NCBI GenBank assembly: GCA_021205585.1
Contig: JAJPXI010000088.1
Coordinates: 1 to 13,456, forward strand
From: Oscillospiraceae bacterium
GTDB taxonomy: Bacteria > Bacillota > Clostridia > Oscillospirales > Oscillospiraceae
DNA: 13,456 bases
Direction of reading: 5' to 3'
Part shown: piece after piece, positions 1 to 5,925 of the stretch
How the letters are laid out: every line of letters starts with the position of its first letter
How positions within the stretch are numbered: position 1 is the first letter of the stretch
Notes under the pieces: generated by a model
Databases searched by the model: none
Told to the model about the DNA's origin: nothing
What the model saw: only the letters and a program-made list of their open reading frames with translations
Position numbers and translations under genes: made by a program

Positions 1-56
1 CCCACCCCCACCGGGGTGATCGCCCCCATCCCGGTGACCACGATTTTATCCCGCAT
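1..56 (-). CDS. fabF: 3-oxoacyl-ACP synthase II (FabF-like), N-terminal fragment cut by the window edge
   Basis: Only the first 18 codons are inside the window. They read MRDKIVVTGMGAITPVGVG, the characteristic first beta strand and loop of FabF-type beta-ketoacyl-ACP synthases, which elongate fatty acyl chains on acyl carrier protein. The start is supported by AGGAGG eight bases upstream of the ATG and by a good promoter further up (143-171). The gene runs leftwards, divergent from lysR. The catalytic Cys-His-His residues are outside the window, so a relative such as a polyketide-type ketosynthase cannot be excluded, but the opening residues fit the FabF family well. Confidence 0.8.
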   Translation of the reverse strand, partial: MRDKIVVTGMGAITPVGV

Positions 57-74
57 GCCGCGGGCCTCCTGTTC

Positions 75-103
75 TTTACATGGGCCGAAACTCATGTTAT
101 AAT
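75..103 (+). promoter_or_regulatory. Candidate sigma-A promoter reading rightwards
   Basis: TTTACA (75-80), a 17-base spacer and TATAAT (98-103) lie on the plus strand, predicting a start near 110. It points toward the lysR leader remnant, the DUF4180 remnant and the Ada-domain gene. It faces the fabF promoter head-on and overlaps the fabF leader, so the two could interfere. This is sequence match only. Confidence 0.5.
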
Positions 104-142
104 ATCAAAAACGCATAAATGCGCAAAATCTCCTTAAAAAAT

Positions 143-171
143 ATCATACCAAATTTGCGGCACACTGTCAA
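143..171 (-). promoter_or_regulatory. Candidate sigma-A promoter for the fabF-like gene
   Basis: On the minus strand, TTGACA (171-166), a 17-base spacer and TATGAT (148-143) form a near-consensus promoter. The predicted start is near 136, giving a leader of about 80 bases before the fabF ATG at 56. The -35 box lies inside the left copy of the duplicated lysR leader. The right copy keeps TTGACA but has lost a matching -10. Confidence 0.6.
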
Positions 172-205
172 CGACGGGAGGCCAATGCGGATATGGATGT
201 CAGCC
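161..205 (+). repeat. Left copy of duplicated lysR start region (lysR remnant)
   Basis: This 45-base stretch aligns without gaps to 824-868, with 39 identical positions. It includes the GGAGG site, the spacing and the first codons of lysR. Here the ATG at 193 opens MDVS and then leaves the lysR sequence, reaching a stop at 220-222 after nine codons. It therefore looks like the broken 5' end of an older lysR copy facing fabF. The six mismatches show it is not a fresh target-site duplication. Confidence 0.7.
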
Positions 206-250
206 GCCGCAGACGCATTTAATCAGTGCTTCCTTATAAATTGGGTTTGA

Positions 251-433
251 ACCGGGTTGGCGGGAGAAATCCTGCAAAAGTATATCAATTACGGAGGACG
301 CATTGCGATATTCGGCGATTACTCCCACTACACGAGCAAGCCGCTGAAAGATTTTATTTATGAGAGCAACAACGGAAAAGATGTGTTCTTTGTTGCAACG
401 GAAGAGGAAGCTATTGATATGCTTACTTGCTAA
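251..433 (+). pseudogene. C-terminal remnant of a DUF4180-family protein
   Basis: The plus frame from 251 to the TAA at 431-433 reads TGLAGEILQKYINYGGR, then IAIFGDYSHYTSKPLKDFIY, then a VFFVATEEEA motif. This matches my memory of the C-terminal half of DUF4180, a small family of unknown function of roughly 110-120 residues. There is no in-frame start codon ahead of the conserved part, and a TGA lies immediately upstream of the first matching codon. About half the protein is therefore missing. The left edge falls soon after the lysR remnant, consistent with truncation at an insertion junction. Base composition is AT-richer than the rest of the window. No function is proposed. Confidence is fairly high that this is a broken gene and moderate for the family name. 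Confidence 0.6.
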
Positions 434-487
434 TTCCAGTTTATCGAGGCGAAAGAATGTTCGTAACATAAAGGAGACTGAGAACTT

Positions 488-775
488 ATGAAAAAATATA
501 AATTGCTGGGTATGGATGGAAAGGAATATTTTTCTGAAATTCCAGGAGAGTTTGGCGGAAATGGTGAGTTAAAGATTTATGGACGGCTGGACTGTCCTTC
601 TGCGCTGTCCGCCATCAGAAGATTTCCGGGTAGCTATGAAAAGTCCCGTGTTTTCTTTGCGGACGAGAAAACTGCTCTTGCTGCAGGATATCGTCCGTGT
701 GGAAATTGTCTCCGAGAAAAGTATAAAGAGTATATGGAAAATCCGCAGAAATACCGAGAAAAATTCGGATTGTAG
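488..775 (+). CDS. Small stand-alone Ada-type metal-binding domain protein
   Basis: This 95-residue protein resembles the N-terminal zinc domain of Ada, the methyl-phosphotriester repair and response protein. Visible landmarks are YGRLDCPSA (31-39), RVFFADEKTALAAGYRPC (54-71) and CGNC (71-74). It has only three cysteines (C36, C71, C74), whereas E. coli Ada uses four, one of which accepts a methyl group. The fourth ligand is not evident. There is no AraC helix-turn-helix and no methyltransferase domain, so a role in alkylation sensing or repair is only a guess; small free-standing versions are common in Clostridia. The start is set by AAGGAG 11 bases before the ATG. It follows the DUF4180 remnant by 54 bases and has the same lower GC content, suggesting both arrived together. 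It ends about 50 bases before the right-hand lysR leader repeat. Confidence 0.7.
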   Translation: MKKYKLLGMDGKEYFSEIPGEFGGNGELKIYGRLDCPSALSAIRRFPGSYEKSRVFFADEKTALAAGYRPCGNCLREKYKEYMENPQKYREKFGL

Positions 776-778
776 ATA

Positions 779-796
779 TTGTGCAAACCCCGCACA
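779..796. promoter_or_regulatory. Candidate LysR-type operator upstream of lysR
   Basis: TTGTGCAAACCCCGCACA contains the inverted repeat TGTGC-N7-GCACA. Its inner part fits the T-N11-A pattern (T782 to A794) preferred by LysR-family regulators. It lies about 60 bases before the lysR start codon, a plausible place for autoregulation. The arms are only five bases long, so chance is possible. No convincing lysR promoter is seen beside it. Confidence 0.3.
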
Positions 797-823
797 TATA
801 CCCCATAACGATACACTTTGCAT

Positions 824-868
824 CACACTGTCAATGAAAGGAGGCCAATGCGGGCATGGACGTCAGCC
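824..868 (+). repeat. Right copy of duplicated lysR start region (intact lysR leader)
   Basis: This is the partner of 161-205 (39 of 45 bases identical, no gaps). It carries the AAAGGAGG ribosome site and the first codons of the intact lysR at 856. Similarity begins at CACACTGTCAA and stops after GTCAGCC. The two copies bracket the AT-rich DUF4180 and Ada-domain segment. Confidence 0.7.
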
Positions 869-1749
869 AGCTTCGGAGCTTTGTCACCGTGGCCCAGACC
901 TTGAATTTCACCAGCGCCGCCCGGCGCAACGGCGTGCCCCAGTCCACTGTCAGCCGCCAAATCGACAGTCTGGAGGAGCAGCTGGGGGCCCAGCTGTTTT
1001 ACCGCACCCGGCGGCAGGTCAAACTGACCGAGGAGGGCCGGGCCTTCCTCCCTTACGCCAGGGAGATTCTGGACAACGCCCAGAAAGGGGCCGAGGCCGT
1101 CCGCCATCTCCACGAGGGCGGGGAGGGCCGCCTGTCCGTGGCGGCGGTGTCGGCGGCGGGGGCGTTCCTCACCGGCTGCCTGGGGGAGTTTGCCCGCCGC
1201 TGCCCCAATATCCTTGTGGACATTGCCCCGGCCTCCGGGGGGGAGGGGCTGCCCGTGGCCAACGAGGACCCCTTCGACTTCCACTTCCTCCAGCGGGAAA
1301 TGGCCGACGGCCAGGAGGAGTACGAGCTGCTGCCCACCCACGCCGAGGGCCTGGCCCTGGCTCTGCCGGAGGGCCACCCCCTGACGGACAGGCCGCCGGA
1401 GCCGGAGGCACTGCAGGGGGAGCGATTCATCCTGATTTCGGAAAAAGAGGATCCCATTTTGTATATGCTCGCCATGGATCTGTGCCAGTCTATGCGCTTT
1501 ACCCCCCATGTGGCCAACTGCTTCGACGGCGTGGAGCCGGTGCTGCTCAGCGTGGCCGCCGGGCTGGGGGTGTCCATCCTGCCCGTCTCCCTGCTGGCGG
1601 GCGTTCCGGGCGTCCGGGCCGTCCCCTTCGACGGGGAGCTGTGGCGCGTGAACTATGTGGCCGCCTGGAAGCGGGAGCTGCTCAACCCCGCCGCCCGGCT
1701 GTTTTTAGAGGTGCTGCGGGGCCGGGCGGAACCGCAGGAAAACGGGTAA
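856..1749 (+). CDS. LysR-family transcriptional regulator
   Basis: The protein has 297 residues, the usual length for the family. Residues 1-60 form the winged helix-turn-helix: MDVSQLRSFVTVAQ, NFTSAARRNGVPQSTVSRQI and LFYRTRRQVKLTEEGRAFLPYA. Residues of about 90-290 form the two-lobed effector domain. The start follows AAAGGAGG by 11 bases; an ATG at 848 is out of frame. It probably binds DNA as a dimer or tetramer and responds to a small molecule. Its target is unclear. It converges on the end of the pyrimidine operon, 11.4 kb from that operon's promoter. Before the AT-rich segment arrived it would have been divergent from fabF, the more usual LysR arrangement. Regulation of either, or of itself, is inference. 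Codon use and GC match the operon and not the AT-rich patch before it. Confidence 0.9.
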   Translation: MDVSQLRSFVTVAQTLNFTSAARRNGVPQSTVSRQIDSLEEQLGAQLFYRTRRQVKLTEEGRAFLPYAREILDNAQKGAEAVRHLHEGGEGRLSVAAVSAAGAFLTGCLGEFARRCPNILVDIAPASGGEGLPVANEDPFDFHFLQREMADGQEEYELLPTHAEGLALALPEGHPLTDRPPEPEALQGERFILISEKEDPILYMLAMDLCQSMRFTPHVANCFDGVEPVLLSVAAGLGVSILPVSLLAGVPGVRAVPFDGELWRVNYVAAWKRELLNPAARLFLEVLRGRAEPQENG

Positions 1750-1840
1750 ATTTTGATTTACTGGAAGTCGGATGCAATCTTGCGGAGAATAAAAGGCTGA
1801 AAAGCGAAACGCAATCTATACTTGTCTTTAGGGAAGCATG

Positions 1841-2098
1841 GTATAATAGCCGCAAAGCGGCTATTATAGTTTCACGGCCGTGCCGCCGAAGGCGGCATGT
1901 GGCCAATTATACCCCATTCGCTTCGCGAATATGGTATAATAGCCGCAAAGCGGCTATTATAGTTTCACGGCCATGCCGCCAAAGGCGGCATGTGGCCAAT
2001 TATACCCCATTTGCTTTGCAAATGTGGTATAATAGCCGCAAGGCGGCTATTATAGTTTCACGGCCATGCCGCCAAAGGCGGCACATGGCCAATTATAC
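1841..2098. repeat. Three tandem 93-bp palindromic repeat units in a 396-bp gene-free gap
   Basis: Units start at 1841, 1934 and 2027, exactly 93 bases apart; the third stops after about 72 bases. Each has a perfect 12-bp stem TATAATAGCCGC/GCGGCTATTATA with a 3-base loop (1842-1868, 1935-1961, 2028-2054). A second GC-rich hairpin follows, built on GCCGCC/GGCGGC inside GGCC arms. Units 1 and 2 end with a third hairpin, ATTCGC-TTC-GCGAAT or ATTTGC-TTT-GCAAAT, whose arms differ by compensating changes. TATAAT occurs several times on both strands. The array lies between the convergent ends of lysR and the amidohydrolase gene. It could end or insulate transcription both ways, but no hairpin is followed by a clear T-run. 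The rest of the gap (1750-1838 and 2099-2145) shows nothing recognisable. Confidence 0.9.
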
Positions 2099-2145
2099 TT
2101 TCATGATGAATCGGCGCTTCCTCAGTATGGAATTTCACGCGGAGG

Positions 2146-3411
2146 TCAGTCCTCGTCGGCCTTCAGCACGGCGTTGAGCATGACGGACGCGCCCTCGGTG
2201 CAGTGCTTCACGCTGGAGAATTCCGGCTCGCAGTGGCTCAAGCCGTCCTTGGACTGGACGAAGATCATGGTGGTGGGGATCACGTAGCTGCAAAACTGCG
2301 CGTCGTGCCCCGCGCCGGAGTGGATATACTGGTGGCTGACCCCCAGCTCCTCGGCGGCCTGCTTCACATAGCCCACCAGCTTTTTGTCCCAGTAGACCGT
2401 GTCCCGGTTCCACGCCTTTTCCACGGTGCAGGTGCAGCCGTTGCCCCAGGTCTTTTCCCCGCAGCTCTTGACCACCTCCAGCACCCGGTTCAGCTGGGCG
2501 GGGTCCTCGTGGCGGGCATCGAAGGAGAAGTCGAAGAAATCGGGCACGCAGGTGTGGACGCAGGGGTGGCAGACCACTTCTCCGGTGGTGTAGACCAGCT
2601 CCGGGATGTTCAGGGCATCGATCTCCCGGTGGAGGTAGCACAGGGCCTCCGCCGCGGCCAGGAATGCGTCCCGGCGCTTGGGCATGGGGAAGGTGCCGGC
2701 GTGGACGGTCTGGCCGTAAAATTTCAGCCGGTAGTTGAACATGCCCAGCACGCAGTCCACCACGCCAATGTCATTTCCGGCGTCCTCCAGGATGGGGCCC
2801 TGCTCAATGTGGGTTTCAAACATATACAGATACTTCTCCGGGCTTAACCGGCAGGCCCGATCCCCCTGATAGCCGGAGGCCGCCAGGGCCTGGCCGAAGG
2901 TCTGGCCCGGGTTCAGGATGCTCTGGGAGGCCATCATGTCCTCATAGCGAAATTTGCACCGGATGTCCTCCGGCAGATAGTCGTAGCATACGATGCCGGA
3001 GCACATCATGGCGGGCGGGTACAAAGAGCCCTCCTCGTTGGTCCAGATTATGGCCGTCAGGGGGTGCTTGTGGGGGATGTTCTGCTCATGGACGCTCTCC
3101 AGCACCTCCATGGCCGACATGACGCCCAGGATGCCGTCGTAATTGCCGCCGTTTTTCACCGAGTCCACATGGGAGGCCATAACGATGCGCTTGGCCTCCG
3201 GGTCGGAGCCGGGGAGGGTGGCGTACATATCCCCCACGTCGTCCACCTCGATGACGGCGCCGATGGCCTCCATGCGCCGCTGGAACTCCTTTCGGGCCAT
3301 CAGCGCCTCGGGGGAGAGGGAGTAGCGGGTGATGCCCCCGTGGCCCGCGTCCCCAAAGGCGGAAAAGGTTTGAATTTTGTCGGCCATTCTGGCCTCGCTG
3401 CACTGATACAT
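2146..3411 (-). CDS. N-carbamoyl-beta-alanine amidohydrolase (beta-ureidopropionase), M20/allantoate amidohydrolase family
   Basis: This 421-residue metal-dependent amidohydrolase is predicted to cut N-carbamoyl-beta-alanine to beta-alanine, CO2 and ammonia, the third step of reductive pyrimidine breakdown. The two-metal site of the family is visible: H81 and D92 in SHVDSVKNGGNYDGILG, E126-E127 in TNEEGS, H201 in HIEQGP and H393 in GLSHCEPE. The dimerisation-domain motif VHAGTFPMPKRRDA (236-249) and SGAGHDAQF are also present. Length is normal. The start follows AGGAGG by nine bases. An internal Met9 lacks such a site. It is the last gene of the operon, 24 bases after the alcohol dehydrogenase. 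The fold alone cannot separate this activity from allantoate or L-carbamoyl-amino-acid hydrolysis; the neighbouring dihydropyrimidinase and dehydrogenase make ureidopropionase the best reading. Transcription leaving this gene runs into the palindromic repeat array. Confidence 0.85.
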   Translation of the reverse strand: MYQCSEARMADKIQTFSAFGDAGHGGITRYSLSPEALMARKEFQRRMEAIGAVIEVDDVGDMYATLPGSDPEAKRIVMASHVDSVKNGGNYDGILGVMSAMEVLESVHEQNIPHKHPLTAIIWTNEEGSLYPPAMMCSGIVCYDYLPEDIRCKFRYEDMMASQSILNPGQTFGQALAASGYQGDRACRLSPEKYLYMFETHIEQGPILEDAGNDIGVVDCVLGMFNYRLKFYGQTVHAGTFPMPKRRDAFLAAAEALCYLHREIDALNIPELVYTTGEVVCHPCVHTCVPDFFDFSFDARHEDPAQLNRVLEVVKSCGEKTWGNGCTCTVEKAWNRDTVYWDKKLVGYVKQAAEELGVSHQYIHSGAGHDAQFCSYVIPTTMIFVQSKDGLSHCEPEFSSVKHCTEGASVMLNAVLKADED

Positions 3412-3435
3412 GAAATCAACCTCCTGTTGTTTGTC

Positions 3436-4587
3436 CTATGTCCATAATCTTTGATAAATTCCCAGACAATCTTCCAGTGTCACAGGCTTCACCGTATTTC
3501 CGGGAGAGCCGGACGCCATGGCGTCCGCCGCCATTTTCTCCGCCGCGGCGTCAAAGGCGGCCCGGCTTACGCCGTACTCGGCCAGGGTGGGGATGCGGCA
3601 TAGGCGGCACAGCTGCTCCACCGCCTCCAAAAAGGCCCGGGCGGCCACGGTGTCGTCCGCGCTGTCGCTGCAGCCGCAGGCGCGGCCCAGGGCGCCGAAG
3701 CGGTCATAGCAGCCGTCCAGGGCAAAGCGCAGGCACTCCGGCAGCAGCATGGCGTTGGACAGCCCGTGGGGCACGTGGAACAGCGCGCCGATGGGGCGGG
3801 ACAGGCCGTGCACCAGTGTCACGGAGGCGTTGGTGATGCACACCCCCGCCTCCAGAGCGGCCAGGGCCATTTTGCTCCGGGCCTCCAGGTCGTTCCCGTC
3901 CCGAAAGGCCCGGGGCAGCCAGGTCAGAATGGTCTTCACCGCGTCCAGGGCCAGGCAGTCGGTCAAGGGCTGGGCCAGCCGGGAGGTGTAGGATTCCACG
4001 GCGTGGGTCAGCGCGTCCAGGCCGGTGTGGGCCGTCACGGCGGGGGGCGCGGAGACGGAAAAGCTGGGATCCACCACCGCCAGCCGGGGAATCAGGCCGG
4101 GGCCTTTCAGCAGCATTTTTACGTTGGTTTCCGTGTCGGTGATGACGGTGAACATGGTGGCCTCGGAGCCGGTGCCCGCTGTGGTGGGGATAGCGGCCAT
4201 GGGGACGAAGGGGCCGGGGATTTCCTGGCCCAGGTAGTCCCGCAGCTTGGCCTCCGGGTTTTTCAGCAGCACGGCCACAGCCTTCATCAAATCCATCGGG
4301 CTGCCGCCGCCCACGGCCAGCATAAAGTCGCACCCGTTTTTCAAATAGGCCTCCAGCCCGGCCCGAACCATCTCGTCCGTGGGCTCCCCCGGAATGTCGG
4401 AAAACACGGCGTACTCCACGCCGATGGCCCCCAGCAGGGTTTTCAAATCCTTCATGCAGGGCTGCCGCTCCACGGTTTTGCCCGTTACAATCAGCGCCTT
4501 TTCCCCCAGGCGCAGCCGCTCCCCGGCGGCGGCCAGGCTGCCCATGCCGCTGAAAATCAAGGGGGGCATATAAAAGCTTCTGCTCAT
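3436..4587 (-). CDS. Iron-containing alcohol dehydrogenase, probable malonic semialdehyde reductase
   Basis: This 383-residue group III (Fe-type) alcohol dehydrogenase has the nucleotide-binding GGGSPMD at 93-99 and IPTTAGTGSE at 133-142. The metal ligands are D191 and H195 (GLDALTHAVE), H260 (LVHG) and H274 (VPHG). Their spacing of 4, 65 and 14 closely matches FucO. The position usually held by a second catalytic-region His is Arg in LVHGLSRPIGA (258-268), a variant seen in one branch of the family. Placed between the aminotransferase and the ureidopropionase, it most likely reduces malonic semialdehyde to 3-hydroxypropionate with NAD(P)H, the role called PydE in described reductive pyrimidine pathways. 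For thymine it would make 3-hydroxyisobutyrate. The start follows GAGGAGG by seven bases, 12 bases after the aminotransferase stop. Substrate is inferred from context. Confidence 0.8.
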   Translation of the reverse strand: MSRSFYMPPLIFSGMGSLAAAGERLRLGEKALIVTGKTVERQPCMKDLKTLLGAIGVEYAVFSDIPGEPTDEMVRAGLEAYLKNGCDFMLAVGGGSPMDLMKAVAVLLKNPEAKLRDYLGQEIPGPFVPMAAIPTTAGTGSEATMFTVITDTETNVKMLLKGPGLIPRLAVVDPSFSVSAPPAVTAHTGLDALTHAVESYTSRLAQPLTDCLALDAVKTILTWLPRAFRDGNDLEARSKMALAALEAGVCITNASVTLVHGLSRPIGALFHVPHGLSNAMLLPECLRFALDGCYDRFGALGRACGCSDSADDTVAARAFLEAVEQLCRLCRIPTLAEYGVSRAAFDAAAEKMAADAMASGSPGNTVKPVTLEDCLGIYQRLWT

Positions 4588-4599
4588 CGCGTGCCTCCT

Positions 4600-5925
4600 C
4601 TATAAAATCATGGCGTCCACCACGGTTAAAACCTCGTCCAGCTTGGCCAGCTCTTCCCGCAGCTGCTCCTCGGTGATGATCAGCGGCGGGGCCACCAGCA
4701 CCATGTTCTCGTGGGCGAAGGTCATAAACCGTTTCGCTTTCAGCAGGGCCAGCACCTTTCCCATCATGCCCTCCGGATCCCTGCCGTAGGGCACCAGCGG
4801 CTGGCGTGTGGTTTTGTCCCGCACCAACTCCACCGCGGAAAACAGGCCGATGCAGCGCACGTCGCCCACGCAGGGGTGCTTTTCCTTGATGTCCTCCAGC
4901 AGCTCTCCCAGCACCTGACCGACCCGTGCGGTGTGGCCGGCGATGTCGTGATCCAGATAATACTGTACGCAGGCCACGCCGGCGGCGCAGGCCAGGGGGT
5001 GGCCGTTGTAGGTCAGGCCGCAGGAGAGGACATGGTCGTCAAAATAGGCCGCGATTTTCTTTGACACGCACACGCCCCCCAGCTGGACATAGCCGCAGGT
5101 GACGCCCTTGGCGAAGGTCACGATGTCGGGCTGAACGCCGAAGTGCTGAAAGGCGAACATCTTCCCCGTCCGGCACCAGCCGGCCATGACCTCGTCGCAA
5201 ACCATCAAAATGCCGTACTTGTCGCACAGCGCCCGCACGCCGGGCAGATACCCCTCCGGCGGAATGATGACCCCGTTGGTGCCGGTGACGGTTTCCAGGA
5301 TGATGGCGGCGATGTTGTCCGGGTTTTCGTAGTTGATCTGCTCCTCCAGGCGGCGCAGGTAAAAGTCGGTGCACTCCCGCTCCGTCTCGAAGGGAAGGTT
5401 GTCCCGGTACACATAGGGATCCATGAACTTTACAAACCCCGGAATCCCCGGCTCAAGGGGAAAGCGCCGGGGCTCCCCCGTCAGGTTGCCCGCGCCGAAG
5501 CTGGAGCCGTGATAGGAGCGATAGCGGGAAAAAATCTTGTTGCGCCCGGTGAACATCCGGGCGATCTTAATGGCGTTTTCGTTGGCGTCCGCCCCGGCGT
5601 TGGTGAAAAACACCTTGCCCATATTCTCCCCCATCAGCTCCACGATCAGCTTGGCCAGCCGCGCCCGATCCTCGTCGGCGTAGCCCTCGCTGATGAAGGC
5701 GTACCGCTCCAGCTTGTCCCGGATGGCCCGGTTGATCTCCTGGTTGCCGTAGCCCAGATTCATGTTGACGTGCAGGGAGGACATATCGGCGTAGCGGTTG
5801 CCGTCGTAATCGTAGAGGTAGATGTTCTCCCCCCGCTGGATGGGAATCGGCTCCAGGGTATTCTGCTTCGACCAGGACTGGAGCACATATTTTTTCTGAG
5901 TCTCTCTGATTTCCTGCGCCGTCAT
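4600..5925 (-). CDS. Class III PLP aminotransferase, probable beta-alanine transaminase
   Basis: This 441-residue fold-type I, class III aminotransferase carries the PLP-phosphate loop TNAGADANENAIK (108-120), a YHGSSFGA motif (138-145), the ring-contacting D244-E245-V246 in CDEVMAGW, and the Schiff-base lysine K273 in FAKGVTCGY. It should move the amino group of beta-alanine to pyruvate or 2-oxoglutarate, giving malonic semialdehyde for the adjacent dehydrogenase; thymine-derived beta-aminoisobutyrate would behave likewise. This is the PydD role of known pathways, although taurine, GABA and diamine transaminases share the fold. The start is ATG at 5925, preceded by AGGAGG eight bases upstream. 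The frame is open 26 codons further but has no ribosome site there. The ATG overlaps the TGA of the dehydrogenase gene (ATGA), implying translational coupling. The amino acceptor cannot be read from sequence. Confidence 0.85.
   Translation of the reverse strand: MTAQEIRETQKKYVLQSWSKQNTLEPIPIQRGENIYLYDYDGNRYADMSSLHVNMNLGYGNQEINRAIRDKLERYAFISEGYADEDRARLAKLIVELMGENMGKVFFTNAGADANENAIKIARMFTGRNKIFSRYRSYHGSSFGAGNLTGEPRRFPLEPGIPGFVKFMDPYVYRDNLPFETERECTDFYLRRLEEQINYENPDNIAAIILETVTGTNGVIIPPEGYLPGVRALCDKYGILMVCDEVMAGWCRTGKMFAFQHFGVQPDIVTFAKGVTCGYVQLGGVCVSKKIAAYFDDHVLSCGLTYNGHPLACAAGVACVQYYLDHDIAGHTARVGQVLGELLEDIKEKHPCVGDVRCIGLFSAVELVRDKTTRQPLVPYGRDPEGMMGKVLALLKAKRFMTFAHENMVLVAPPLIITEEQLREELAKLDEVLTVVDAMIL

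Noticed and set aside
107..123. CGCAT-AA-ATGCG palindrome followed on the minus strand by five T residues, as a fabF leader terminator
   Set aside because: The stem is too short with a 2-base loop, and it would end transcription before its own gene. No known fatty-acid regulator site matches.
161..868. Insertion sequence or transposon bounded by the 45-bp direct repeats
   Set aside because: There is no transposase and no terminal inverted repeats, and the repeats carry lysR leader sequence with six mismatches, unlike a target-site duplication.
1841..2054. Intrinsic terminators of lysR and the operon
   Set aside because: The 12-bp stems are strong, but no clear T-run follows in either direction, so I did not call them terminators.
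1841..2098. CRISPR array
   Set aside because: The 93-bp units are near-identical throughout, with no unique spacers and no cas genes nearby.
579..2177. A 532-codon open frame on the plus strand including three 31-residue repeats across the palindromic array
   Set aside because: It is out of frame with both the Ada-domain gene and lysR, has Arg/Pro/Gly-rich shadow composition and no ribosome site. The array stays open only because 93 is divisible by three.
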